A stretch of 64,000 nucleotides of DNA, from contig NZ_CP012267.1 of assembly GCF_001277235.1 (NCBI RefSeq), positions 62,001 to 126,000 of the forward strand, given 5' to 3'. This stretch comes from Cronobacter dublinensis subsp. dublinensis LMG 23823. GTDB taxonomy: Bacteria > Pseudomonadota > Gammaproteobacteria > Enterobacterales > Enterobacteriaceae. Every line of letters begins with the position of its first letter. Position 1 is the first letter of the stretch. Of the stretch, positions 1-8,413 are shown in pieces. The translations under genes were made by a program, and so were the position numbers. The notes beneath the pieces are model-generated. The model did not search any database and was not told where the DNA came from. It saw nothing but the letters and a program-made list of their open reading frames with translations.

Positions 1-1880
1 AGCGTCGTAAAGGCCAATGCGGCGTTGGTGCCAGATCCTGAGAAGCTAAAGCCAAGCACTGAGATATTACGCTCTATGCCAGGGCGGCTCATGACGAGTT
101 TCTCATACTCCTTCACGACCTTTTCGGTGCGAGACATCGTTGCTTCAGAAGGTAACTGAATGGATGTCATAAAATAGCCCTGGTCTTCATCCGGCAGGAA
201 GGAGGAAGGCAAGAATGTAAAGGCGGCATACAGGACGCCGCACAGAACGAGATAAATAAGGGTCATCCTGCCGGTCTTTTTAACGACGCGAGTCACGCCA
301 TTTTCATAACGGCCCGTGACGCGATCAAACGTCCGGTTAAACCAGCCAAAAAAGCGCCCTTTTTTATGGGAGTCAGCCGTTACCGGTTTGAGTAAGGTGG
401 CGCACAATGCCGGGGTTAAGGTCAGCGCCAGGAACGCGGAAAAGAGAATAGACACCGCCATCGACAGCGTAAACTGACGATAAATAACCCCCACTGACCC
501 TGATGCCAGACCCATAGGAATAAATACGGCGGTTAAGACCAGCGTGATCCCTACCACCGCGCCGGTGATCTCCTTCATGGCTTTGATGGTGGCTTCTTTT
601 GGCGAAAGCCCCTCTTCTGCCATCAGACGCTCTACGTTCTCAACAACCACAATGGCATCGTCAACGATGATCCCGATGGCCAGCACCATGCCATACATCG
701 TCAGGACGTTAATAGAGAAGCCTGCCAGCATCATAACGGTGAACGTGCCCAGCAAAGCGACGGGTGCCACAATCGCCGGGATAAAGGTGTAACGGATGTT
801 TTGCAAAAACAGAAACATCACGAGGAACACCAGTACCATCGCTTCAAAAAAAGTGTGCAATACTTTTTCGATGGAGATTTTAACGAAGGGTGAAGTATCA
901 AACGGAATGGAATATGTCATCCCGGAAGGAAAGGTCTTGGATAATTCAGCCATCCGCGCTTTTACCGCTTCAGAAGTCCGAACCGCATTGGCGCCTGGTG
1001 AGAGCTGTATCGCTGCCGCTGTCGAACCGTGTCCATTCTCGCGGGTGGAAAAAGCGTATGACTGTAGGCCAAGCTCTACTCTTGCAACGTCACCTAACAC
1101 AACGCGTGAACCGTCGGGATTGGCTCTGAGCACTATCTGGCTGAATGCCTCCGGTGTGCTGAGCTGTCCGCTAATATTCAAGGGATAAGCGGTGCCCTGG
1201 TCCGGAATGGTGGGGGCATCACCCAGACGGCCAGGGGATACCTGGGCGTTTTGCTCGCTGATAGCTGTCGTGACATCACTGGCCGTTAGCTTGTAAGCAA
1301 TGAGCTTCGCCGGGTCTACCCAGATCCGCATCGCTTTTTCAGACCCGAATGCCTGAATTTTACCTACGCCATCAACACGACGAAGCTCATCGGTGATATT
1401 GCGAGCAAAATAGTCACTCAGATCGGCCTCGGTGAATTTTCCGTCAGAGGCATTTAAGCCCACCATCATCAGAAAGCCTGAAGATGCCGCTTCCACATTG
1501 AGGCCATTCTGGCGTACCGACTGGGGTAAGCGTGGCTCAACGGCTTTAATCTGGTTTTGTACATCCACCTGAGCAAGACGGATGTCGGTTCCAGGTTTAA
1601 ACGTCACCGTAATTGTCGCCATGCCCGAGGTATCACTGGCTGACTCGTAATAAAGTAAATCATTAACGCCCGATAATTCCCGTTCAATGAGCGAGATGAC
1701 CGAATCATTCATGATTTGCGGGGTCGCGCCAGGGTACGTTGCGGTAATGGTCAGGCTGGGCGGCGCAACGGAAGGATATTGAGCAACCGGTAGCTGAGGG
1801 ATGGCGATACATCCAAAAAGGATAATAAAGAGCGCGATAACCCAGGCAAAAATCGGTCGGCGAATAAAAAACTGTGACAT
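1..1880 (-). CDS. RND multidrug efflux pump, inner-membrane subunit (AcrB/HAE1 type), cut by left edge
   Basis: Proton-driven inner-membrane pump of a tripartite RND system. It should work with the adaptor encoded just upstream and an outer-membrane channel such as TolC. The ATG lies at 1880 and 626 full codons are visible of about 1030-1050 expected, so the C-terminal 40% is outside the window. The N-terminus reads MSQFFIRRPIFAWVI, typical of HAE1 pumps. The proton-relay Asp-Asp in GIIVDDAIVVVENVER (AcrB TM4) is present, as is the FLPDEDQGYF motif of the second porter half. No frameshift is seen. The start is 30 nt after the adaptor's stop, so the two form an operon. The family is clear; the drug spectrum cannot be read from sequence. 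Confidence 0.95.
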   Translation of the reverse strand, partial: MSQFFIRRPIFAWVIALFIILFGCIAIPQLPVAQYPSVAPPSLTITATYPGATPQIMNDSVISLIERELSGVNDLLYYESASDTSGMATITVTFKPGTDIRLAQVDVQNQIKAVEPRLPQSVRQNGLNVEAASSGFLMMVGLNASDGKFTEADLSDYFARNITDELRRVDGVGKIQAFGSEKAMRIWVDPAKLIAYKLTASDVTTAISEQNAQVSPGRLGDAPTIPDQGTAYPLNISGQLSTPEAFSQIVLRANPDGSRVVLGDVARVELGLQSYAFSTRENGHGSTAAAIQLSPGANAVRTSEAVKARMAELSKTFPSGMTYSIPFDTSPFVKISIEKVLHTFFEAMVLVFLVMFLFLQNIRYTFIPAIVAPVALLGTFTVMMLAGFSINVLTMYGMVLAIGIIVDDAIVVVENVERLMAEEGLSPKEATIKAMKEITGAVVGITLVLTAVFIPMGLASGSVGVIYRQFTLSMAVSILFSAFLALTLTPALCATLLKPVTADSHKKGRFFGWFNRTFDRVTGRYENGVTRVVKKTGRMTLIYLVLCGVLYAAFTFLPSSFLPDEDQGYFMTSIQLPSEATMSRTEKVVKEYEKLVMSRPGIERNISVLGFSFSGSGTNAALAFTT

Positions 1881-1910
1881 CAAAAAATCCTGTATTTATG
1901 AGTGGCGCGC

Positions 1911-3026
1911 TTAAACCTGCGATTCTGTATTGACAGAAACCACGGACTGACCATCTTTCACTTTGTCCTGGCCTTCAATAATTAAACGGTCGCCTGTTTT
2001 AAGCCCCGCTTTGACCGCGATCCCTTTTAGGTTTTGTCCATCAGTCTGCACCTTTACGCGCTGTGCTTTGCCGGAAGCGTTAACTATCCAGACCATTGCC
2101 TCATTATTGCTACGGGTGATTGCCTGTTCAGGAACAATAATCCCGTTACGTGCAATGCGCTGAGATACCTTTAATTTGACAAACATGCCCGGCAGTAATA
2201 TCCGCTGCGGGTTGGGTGCCTGCGTACGTAGTACCACATCGCCCGTTTCATCATTTACGCTAATACCTGAAAACAGCAAAAATGGTGTAACCGCATAGGG
2301 CTTATTATTCTCATCCTGCACAGAAATATGCATCGCATTATCTTTATCGTTTTGCGCATACAGCGCGCGCAGTTCATGTGCAGGTACCCGAGCGTCAATA
2401 TAAACATGATCAATCTGCTGGATAGTCGCCATCGCTTGCGAATCGCCTGACCCGACGAGCGCGCCTTCAGTCACAAATTCCTGATCGATACGACCATCAA
2501 TAGGTGCCCGAACGGTAGCGTATTCGAGATCAAGTTTTTTCCTGTTAAGGGACGCCTGCGCCTCGGCGACATCCGCGGCGGCCTGCGCACTGTTAGCGCG
2601 CACATCATCATAATCCTGAGCGCTGACAGCGCCATTCTTTTGTAGTAATGCCAGGCGTCGCGCCCGCTGGCTCATCTGAAGCGCAGTTGCGTTTGCTTTA
2701 GCCAGTGCTGCCGCAGCCATCTCAACATCTGCCTTAAAAGGTGCGGCATCGATCTGGAACAGCGCTTGCCCGGCTTGCACTTCTGATCCTTGCAGAAACA
2801 TACGGTTTTTAATTATCCCTCCTACCTGTGGTCTGATTTGTGCACTTCTGATAGCAGTGACCCTGGCAGGAAAAACCTTTTCAATAAAAATATCTTCTGC
2901 CGTAACTTCTTTTGTTACGACTTTCATTTTCGGCGCCGGGGCCGATGTTTCTTCTTGCGATGTGTCGCAACCAGACAGCATTAACGATGCTGCCAGCATA
3001 GATGCAGTAATTACTTTTAGTTTCAT
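1911..3026 (-). CDS. RND efflux periplasmic adaptor (membrane-fusion lipoprotein, AcrA/MexA type)
   Basis: Adaptor linking the RND pump to the outer-membrane channel. The ATG at 3026 gives 371 aa, the usual AcrA size. The TTG nine bases upstream is a poor alternative. The signal peptide ends in a lipobox, LMLSGC, so Cys19 should be lipidated. Then follow the barrel-sandwich half-motif PQVGGIIKNRMFLQGSEVQAGQALFQID (here only named by its ends, residues about 67-94), a coiled-coil alpha-hairpin of about residues 95-165, and the second lipoyl half with RAPIDGRI. It sits 67 nt after the MFS pump gene and 30 nt before the RND gene on the same strand, so all three may be co-transcribed from the TetR-controlled promoter. 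Confidence 0.93.
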   Translation of the reverse strand: MKLKVITASMLAASLMLSGCDTSQEETSAPAPKMKVVTKEVTAEDIFIEKVFPARVTAIRSAQIRPQVGGIIKNRMFLQGSEVQAGQALFQIDAAPFKADVEMAAAALAKANATALQMSQRARRLALLQKNGAVSAQDYDDVRANSAQAAADVAEAQASLNRKKLDLEYATVRAPIDGRIDQEFVTEGALVGSGDSQAMATIQQIDHVYIDARVPAHELRALYAQNDKDNAMHISVQDENNKPYAVTPFLLFSGISVNDETGDVVLRTQAPNPQRILLPGMFVKLKVSQRIARNGIIVPEQAITRSNNEAMVWIVNASGKAQRVKVQTDGQNLKGIAVKAGLKTGDRLIIEGQDKVKDGQSVVSVNTESQV

Positions 3027-3102
3027 TATAATCAATCCGGAATATGAATATCGCTTGATATTTACAGGTGGTGGTCTCCAGATACGTTCCTGGCTTTGAA
3101 TA

Positions 3103-4587
3103 TTACTCGTGCCGTTTTTTCAAAATAAAACCGGTAATGATGGTCAGCGCCAGCAACATGAATGCCCCTGTCTGTAGCGTGGCAGCATGAGAGTGCATAA
3201 AAGCGGATGTTGCGGCGGAAATCACTTGCTCACGAAGGTCTTCATTCAAATGGATACTCGCTGCGAGCGCGTCATTAAATGAGAGGCTTGCCTGTTGATT
3301 GACGCTTGCGGGCAATCCCGCCGGTAATTTAACCGACGCGGTATAAATATTGGCGAGTATCGATCCAAATATAGCAATCCCAAGGCCCGTCCCTAGCTCA
3401 TAGGAAACACCTTCAATGGAGCCTGCTGCATTCGCTTTTTCAACCGGTGCGGCACTCATAATGGCTGACGAGGACGCCATTAATGCAACCGTGGCACCGC
3501 AGCCCAGCGCGCACATCCAGAACCAGGCGATGATATCCGGTGCAGAAAAGTCTGTGCCCGCAAGCCGATATAAGCTGAGCGCCGAGGTGGCGAGCCCGGA
3601 TAAGGCGACTATTCGCAGACCATAACGCGAAATTAACCATCCGGCGACAGGGCCTGTCAGACCACTGGCGACCATCAGCGGTAACAGGTAAAGCCCCGCC
3701 TCAAGCGGAGAAAGTCGGTGAACCAACTGCAGTTCCTGCGATAACACCAGTTCAAAACCCACTAAGACTATCATTGCCGTCAACGCCATCATCACGCCCG
3801 CAGCGATACGATGTTGTGCAAAAAGGCGAAGGTCGAGCAATGGCAGACGCGAGCGCAACTGGCTACGAATAAAAATCCCCATTAACACGCAGCCGCAACT
3901 GAATAAAGCAAGAAATATTGGCAGTGAAAAATCAGGACTAAAGACTTTTTTCAGCGAATAAATCATCAACAGCAAGGCGGTTGTTAACGTGAGGGCCTGA
4001 GCCGTATTCACCGCTTGTGAAGTCTTTTTCTCTGCAGCAGGAACAAAGAAACAGAGCATAAACAGCACGGCAATAACGAGGGGAACGTTAATAAAGAAAA
4101 CGGTTCCCCAGGAAAAATGACTCAGTATGACGCCACCTGCGAGTGGCCCAATTAATGCGCCACACGTACCCACTGTCGTCCAGATACCAAGCGCCAAATT
4201 GCGCTCTTTTTCTTCCGGAAATGTGCGGCGAACGCCTGCAAGCGTTGCCGGAACGATCATTGACGCCCCGACGGCCAGTAAGGCGCGCGCCATAATCAGA
4301 GCGAGAGGGGTTGAAGCAAACGCCGCCCCTGCCGATGCCAGACCAAATAAGGTGCTTCCCAGCATGGCCAGTTTTCTGAAACCAATACGATCGCCGAGTA
4401 CCCCCATAGGAAGCATCAGACCTGCCATAACGAGCGGATAGATATCCATTATCCACAGCAGTTGATCCGTCGTGGTTTTCATTTCCATGCTGAGAACAGG
4501 CGCCACCACGTATAGAATTGTGGCGTCGATCGTGACCGGCAGGTAAAGCATGATGATGATAAATAGCGTCAGCCATTTCGTTGACAT
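3103..4587 (-). CDS. smvA: MFS transporter, 14-TM SmvA/QacA-like
   Basis: Drug:H+ antiporter of the DHA2 family. The 494-aa length and the strings IDATILYVVAPVLS, LLWIMDIYPLVMAGLMLPMGVLGDRIG and MIVPATLAGVRRTF closely follow SmvA, which exports cationic biocides and dyes such as methyl viologen and acriflavine. The motif-A region GVLGDRIGFRK and the motif-C-like region GTCGALIGPLAGG are visible. The start ATG at 4587 follows a weak GAG ribosome site. A TetR gene diverges from it, as SmvR does from smvA. Unusually, an RND adaptor and pump follow downstream. The symbol is given by similarity; the substrate is inferred from the family. Confidence 0.85.
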   Translation of the reverse strand: MSTKWLTLFIIIMLYLPVTIDATILYVVAPVLSMEMKTTTDQLLWIMDIYPLVMAGLMLPMGVLGDRIGFRKLAMLGSTLFGLASAGAAFASTPLALIMARALLAVGASMIVPATLAGVRRTFPEEKERNLALGIWTTVGTCGALIGPLAGGVILSHFSWGTVFFINVPLVIAVLFMLCFFVPAAEKKTSQAVNTAQALTLTTALLLMIYSLKKVFSPDFSLPIFLALFSCGCVLMGIFIRSQLRSRLPLLDLRLFAQHRIAAGVMMALTAMIVLVGFELVLSQELQLVHRLSPLEAGLYLLPLMVASGLTGPVAGWLISRYGLRIVALSGLATSALSLYRLAGTDFSAPDIIAWFWMCALGCGATVALMASSSAIMSAAPVEKANAAGSIEGVSYELGTGLGIAIFGSILANIYTASVKLPAGLPASVNQQASLSFNDALAASIHLNEDLREQVISAATSAFMHSHAATLQTGAFMLLALTIITGFILKKRHE

Positions 4588-4615
4588 ACTGTTGCGCTCG
4601 CGAAAAGATTAAACA

Positions 4616-4667
4616 TGGACACGCGTCCACAACAAGCCTATAGTGAAGATGGACGCTTGTCCATCTT
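4616..4667. promoter_or_regulatory. Divergent smvA/tetR promoter with two TetR-type palindromic operators
   Basis: Two palindromes share the same core and a 4-bp spacer. The left one has TGGAC/GTCCA arms (4616-4629). The right one has 9-bp arms AAGATGGAC/GTCCATCTT (4646-4667). Their centres are 34 bp apart. Each contains a -35 hexamer TGGACA. Rightward, TGGACA (4616-4621), 17 bp, TATAGT (4639-4644) would drive tetR. Leftward, the reverse complement of 4658-4663 (TGGACA), 17 bp, TAGGCT (4635-4640) would drive the pump genes. Repressor bound to the pair would block both promoters. Operator function is inferred. Confidence 0.75.
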
Positions 4668-4694
4668 TGTGTGCGAATCTATAAAAAGGTGGTT

Positions 4695-5291
4695 ATGACA
4701 TACCTTCATCGTGATGAAAGGCGGCAAGAGCTGCTCGAAGCGGCCGTGAAAATAGCGCTATCGGATGGACTGGGTGCGATGACTGTTCGTCGCGTGGCGC
4801 AAGAAGCGCAAACGGCGGCGGGGCAGATCCATCGCCTGTTTGCGTCCTCTTCGGAGCTTAAAGCCGAGGCGTTTCTGCTTTCCGTTAAACAGGCACTGGC
4901 ACTGGTGCTGGAATCAGGCAAACAAGAGAATGCGAGCTGGTCTGAAATGCTCAGATGGTGCCTGGTAGCAGAAACCAGCAATGAGGGGCGACAGTACAAG
5001 CGTTTATGGAAAGAGGCCGAGGTCATGTCTCATCAGGATGAGATCATGCTGGCCTCAGTGCAGGCTGCGACCGTTGAATGGCATAAAACCATTGAATCTA
5101 TCATCGTTAATGGTGTGGAAAGTGCGGAGTTTACCTGCAAAGACAATATAAAAGACGTTTCATGGCGCCTGCTGGTATTTTCTTGTGGCATGGATGGTAT
5201 TTATGATCTGCAGTTGCAGGAATTTAGCGAAAATAACTACTTACGTTATATGGATGATTTTATTAAAACGAATCTCTCAATGACTGATTAA
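4695..5291 (+). CDS. TetR-family repressor of the efflux operon (SmvR-like)
   Basis: Transcriptional repressor of 198 aa. The N-terminal helix-turn-helix (residues about 10-50) reads EAAVKIALSDGLGAMTVRRVAQEAQTAAGQIHRLF, named here by its ends only. The helical C-terminal ligand domain is less conserved. The start is taken at ATG 4695, with the purine-rich AAAAAGGTGG just upstream. A GTG at 4671 is also in frame but lies right after the operator and lacks a ribosome site. The gene diverges from the MFS pump and its likely binding sites are the paired palindromes at 4616-4667. It probably represses both itself and the pumps, and is released by a cationic drug. The inducer is unknown. Confidence 0.9.
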   Translation: MTYLHRDERRQELLEAAVKIALSDGLGAMTVRRVAQEAQTAAGQIHRLFASSSELKAEAFLLSVKQALALVLESGKQENASWSEMLRWCLVAETSNEGRQYKRLWKEAEVMSHQDEIMLASVQAATVEWHKTIESIIVNGVESAEFTCKDNIKDVSWRLLVFSCGMDGIYDLQLQEFSENNYLRYMDDFIKTNLSMTD

Positions 5292-5317
5292 AAATGAGTC
5301 ATTAGCGCAGTAACCGT

Positions 5318-5360
5318 AATAATGTCTGGATTCCATGCAGGCATTATTATGGGTTTTTTT
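5318..5360 (+). terminator. Rho-independent terminator after tetR
   Basis: Arms AATAATGTCTG (5318-5328) and CAGGCATTATT (5338-5348) pair with one mismatch, and a GGG plus a run of seven T follows (5354-5360). Confidence 0.8.
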
Positions 5361-5389
5361 GTCTTTGATGAATCAGGGAGTTGTGTTAC

Positions 5390-6175
5390 ATGGCTATCAG
5401 TAATTTAATGAAAGGGATGAATAATCCCTTAGGGACCGCTTTTTCCGCAATGTTGGTTTTGGGCGGGATAAATACCTGTGCATATGCTGGTGATTTATCG
5501 TTGGGTATAACCTCCGGGTGGTCAACAAAGCTATATAACGGTGTTGGTAATAATAAAAGCGATCTGCTTTTCCCTACCGTTGATTATGAAACTGGCGCAT
5601 TTTGGCTTCACGGGTTAAGTGCAGGTGCTGATCTATACAGAACGCCGCAAGACCGACTTTCAGTCCTGGGATATTACCTGCCGCTCTCTTTCAAGCCTAA
5701 AGATAGCTCTTCATGGGCTATGCGGCAGTTAAATAAAAGACGCAGTACATTAATGACGGGGTTAAGTTATGAACACCAGACGGAGAGCTGGGGTGCGTTT
5801 AAAGCCATACTGGCAGCAGATGCCATTCATAGCGGTAACGGATTAAATCTCGACACTTCGTGGAGTTATCCGGTGCAAACCGGTGCGCTGAATATCATCC
5901 CCGCACTGGGTGTTAACTGGAGCAGCAAAAAATTCAACCAGTATTACTACGGCGTAAGCGGATCGGAATCAAGAAGAAGCGGTCTTTCTGCTTATAACCC
6001 GGATGACAGCTGGTCTTCTTTTGCTGAGCTGACGCTAGATTATTCGCTAACAACCAGCCTTGATATTTATGGCGGTGCCCGATATACCGTGCTTGCCAGT
6101 GAGATAAAAAATAGCCCAATGGTTGCGAAAGGCACACTCCTGGGGTTATGGACAGGTTTTTCTTATAGTTTCTGA
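5390..6175 (+). CDS. MipA/OmpV-family outer-membrane protein
   Basis: Probable outer-membrane beta-barrel of 261 aa related to MltA-interacting protein MipA and OmpV. A Sec signal peptide ends near CAYA-GD (about residue 33). The mature part has the family's opening, a Gly/Asp-rich region with STKLYNGVGNNKSDLLFPTVDYE (named by its ends), alternating aromatic strands, and a terminal Phe (LWTGFSYSF) typical of barrels recognised by the BAM complex. The ATG at 5390 lies 9 nt after GGGAG. A TTG at 5381 touches the ribosome site and is unlikely. It follows the tetR terminator, so it probably has its own promoter. Its role beside an efflux island is unknown; some relatives affect antibiotic susceptibility. 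Confidence 0.85.
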   Translation: MAISNLMKGMNNPLGTAFSAMLVLGGINTCAYAGDLSLGITSGWSTKLYNGVGNNKSDLLFPTVDYETGAFWLHGLSAGADLYRTPQDRLSVLGYYLPLSFKPKDSSSWAMRQLNKRRSTLMTGLSYEHQTESWGAFKAILAADAIHSGNGLNLDTSWSYPVQTGALNIIPALGVNWSSKKFNQYYYGVSGSESRRSGLSAYNPDDSWSSFAELTLDYSLTTSLDIYGGARYTVLASEIKNSPMVAKGTLLGLWTGFSYSF

Positions 6176-6275
6176 CACAATGTCGGGGAGGGACCCCCGA
6201 TGATTACACGCTTAAAAATTTCTTCCTGATAATGCCGTGCTGTTATGTGCTTGTGGCCGACCGAGATGAGCTTTT

Positions 6276-6608
6276 ATGGACGCCTTATTTTTTGAAACAT
6301 TAATTGCCTGGATTGAAAATAACCTTGAGGAGAATTTGACAATAGACAGGCTCGCTTCAAAAGCGGGCTATTCGAAATGGCATCTGCAACGCGGATTCAA
6401 GATGCATACCGGCATGACGGTGGGGTTTTTTATCGTAAAGAAGCGAATGGAGAAGGCATTAGTTGAATTGGCTAATGGCGATGACGCTATCATTACCATA
6501 GCGCTGAAAAATGGTTATGGTTCGCACCAGACCTTCACCCGCGCGTTCACGCTTTATTACGGGGTTTCTCCAGGGCGCTATCGTCGACGCAACGGGAAAA
6601 GGCGATAA
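6276..6608 (+). CDS. Short AraC-family regulator, RamA/MarA/SoxS-like
   Basis: Stand-alone AraC DNA-binding domain of 110 aa with no sensor domain, like RamA (113 aa), MarA and SoxS. The first helix-turn-helix reads IDRLASKAGYSKWHLQRGF and the second ends in YGSHQTFTRAFTLYYGVSPGRYR (named by its ends), both close to RamA. Such proteins activate efflux and porin genes by binding marboxes and are controlled by their own level. Its position next to an RND/MFS efflux operon and an outer-membrane protein suggests a local role there, which is inference. The ATG at 6276 follows GAGATGAG. Confidence 0.88.
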   Translation: MDALFFETLIAWIENNLEENLTIDRLASKAGYSKWHLQRGFKMHTGMTVGFFIVKKRMEKALVELANGDDAIITIALKNGYGSHQTFTRAFTLYYGVSPGRYRRRNGKRR

Positions 6609-6878
6609 CAGGAAGCTACCCATCTGGTAAATTGTAGGCGTGAAAGAAAAATGATTTCTGTCGCAATCATGCCGGGAATGAGGTGGTTTATATCTGCCCC
6701 CGATAATCCCTTTCTGTTCTGGTGTTAAGTTAATTCTCGGCCTTCATTTCATGGCGGCATCCCCTTCATTAAAGAGAGCGTTGCATCGGCCCGTTGAACG
6801 CACAGCCAAACGCGGGCATCACTACGCGTTTTATGTTCATCAATTCGGATCAATGTGTATGTTGATAAGTGAATTGTA

Positions 6879-6907
6879 TTGACGACAGGTAACCGCATTG
6901 CTATCAG
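6879..6907 (+). promoter_or_regulatory. Candidate promoter of the GNAT gene in a 340-nt non-coding gap
   Basis: TTGACG (6879-6884), a 17-bp spacer and TATCAG (6902-6907). I see no gene or clear structured element in the rest of the AT-rich gap 6609-6949. Confidence 0.4.
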
Positions 6908-6949
6908 TATATTCATAATGATAACTGCGTTTAGATTGAGGATTCAGGT

Positions 6950-7441
6950 GTGATTTCTTTCCGTGCGATGACAAATGATGAGTACCCTGCTTACCTCGAC
7001 TATTTTGTTCATGATTATGCCTGTGAACTCGAAACAAACTATCGGCTCTCCCAGCGTGATGCGCTGGCAAGGGCGAAGCAGGAAATATCGGACTTACTTC
7101 CCGGGGGGGTTAATACCCTAGGGCATGTTTTATTGAGTATTGTTATGCATTCGGACAATACTCACAATCACGTGGGTTATCTCTGGTATAAACCCGATAC
7201 GACTATGCGCACGGTTTTTATCTACGATTTTCATATTTTCAACGCCAGCCAGGGACAGGGGCTTGGTAAACAATCTCTACGTGTTTTTGAAAATTATCTG
7301 CATGCACAGAATTTTAAAGAGATCAGACTGCGTGTTGCCGGTGATAATGATCGCGCCCGGCATGTCTATGAAGCGAGCGGATTCGGTGTTACGGGTTTTA
7401 ATATGAGTAAGTCTATTACCGACGGCGACACTGACAATTAA
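6950..7441 (+). CDS. GNAT-family N-acetyltransferase
   Basis: Acetyl-CoA-dependent N-acetyltransferase of 163 aa. The acetyl-CoA pyrophosphate loop (motif A) is visible as QGQGLGKQSL (about residues 103-112), in the middle of a fold starting FIYDFHIFNAS. Motif B, VAGDNDRARHVYEASGFG, is typical of the family's C-terminal Asn and Tyr region. The start is GTG 6950, preceded by GAGG with about 8 nt spacing; an ATG at 6968 would shorten it by 6 aa. The substrate (amino group of a drug, a peptide or a metabolite) cannot be told from the sequence. Codon use is more AT-rich than the downstream genes. Confidence 0.85.
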   Translation: MISFRAMTNDEYPAYLDYFVHDYACELETNYRLSQRDALARAKQEISDLLPGGVNTLGHVLLSIVMHSDNTHNHVGYLWYKPDTTMRTVFIYDFHIFNASQGQGLGKQSLRVFENYLHAQNFKEIRLRVAGDNDRARHVYEASGFGVTGFNMSKSITDGDTDN

Positions 7442-7650
7442 GAAAAGCCACTACGCTTTGGGTAAACCATCCGCTTCTCGCTCAAACCTGCCAGGCAGAC
7501 CCGCTTAAGAAACAGGCATAACAGGATGTATTCCGTTTGCCAGACGGCCCGAATACACCGTTGGGCCTGTACCTTTGGTTTTGATGACAATCCTCGTTGC
7601 CCAACGGTGTTGATATCGCACCCGCCTGTTTAACCATGCCTGCACGATGT

Positions 7651-7674
7651 AAAAAGGCGCGCCTGACGCGCCTT
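7651..7674 (-). terminator. Terminator after the SDR gene
   Basis: On the minus strand the arms pair as AAGGCGCG/CGCGCCTT with a 5-nt loop, followed by TTTTT (complement of 7651-7655). It lies 26 nt past the SDR stop. Confidence 0.75.
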
Positions 7675-7699
7675 ATCATTTTCGCCTCGCCTGACGCCG

Positions 7700-8377
7700 C
7701 TATGGCGCTATCTCTTCGCCCTGGTAATCGACAAACCGGCATGAGGGATTATCCAGCGCGGCCGTGATAACCGCTTTCAGGCCCGCGGCGCTCTCCTCGA
7801 CCGTTACCGGTGCGCGTGAGCCGCCCATGTCGGTCTGGACCCAGCCGGGGTGCAGCAGTAAGACGGCGCGTTTCCCTGGCAAGGCTTTAGTCACCGCGAA
7901 CGAGCGAGCCAGTGAATTCAGCGCGCTTTTGCTGGCGCGATAGAGCGCCATGTCGCCGGTGTCGTTATACGTAAAGCTCGCGGTGCGTGACGACATAAAC
8001 GCGATAACGCCGCCTTCACGTACCTGAGGGAGCATCGCTTCGGCGAGGCGCACCGGCGCAATCGCGTTCGTCATAAACAACGATGCGGCTTCGTCTTGCG
8101 TAACCCTGGCAGGGCTCTGATGATCCGGCCCATAGATGCCTGCGTTAACAATGAGCGCGTCAAATTTTACTGCGCTCAGCGTTTCCTGAAGCTGCGCGCA
8201 GCTGGCAGCGTCCGTCATATCAACGAGTTGGGTCGTTATGCCAGCAAACGCCTCGCCATGGCTTTTCTCGCTACGCACCGTCGCGATCACGTCGACGCCA
8301 TCGCGTGCGAATGTCTCGGCAAGCCCACGACCAATGCCGCGCGATGCCCCGATAATCAAAACATGTTTTATTGTCAT
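7700..8377 (-). CDS. Short-chain dehydrogenase/reductase (SDR)
   Basis: NAD(P)-dependent oxidoreductase of 225 aa with a Rossmann fold. The cofactor loop reads GASRGIG (residues about 10-16), the NAG motif is in DALIVNAGIYG, and the catalytic Tyr-x-x-x-Lys is YRASK, preceded by the catalytic Ser of FMSSRTASF. After the active site PGWVQTDMGG has the usual PG motif. It begins 36 nt after the stop of the alpha/beta hydrolase on the same strand, so the two are likely one transcript ending at the hairpin 7651-7674. The substrate is unknown; size and motifs fit the classical SDR group. Confidence 0.9.
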   Translation of the reverse strand: MTIKHVLIIGASRGIGRGLAETFARDGVDVIATVRSEKSHGEAFAGITTQLVDMTDAASCAQLQETLSAVKFDALIVNAGIYGPDHQSPARVTQDEAASLFMTNAIAPVRLAEAMLPQVREGGVIAFMSSRTASFTYNDTGDMALYRASKSALNSLARSFAVTKALPGKRAVLLLHPGWVQTDMGGSRAPVTVEESAAGLKAVITAALDNPSCRFVDYQGEEIAP

Positions 8378-8413
8378 AGTGTTACCTCTGTCCCGTTAAC
8401 GTTTGTCATGGTA

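Noticed and set aside
6183..6200. Hairpin TCGGGG/CCCCGA after the MipA-like gene
   Set aside because: Stem of six with no T run; may be a weak terminator but support is too thin.
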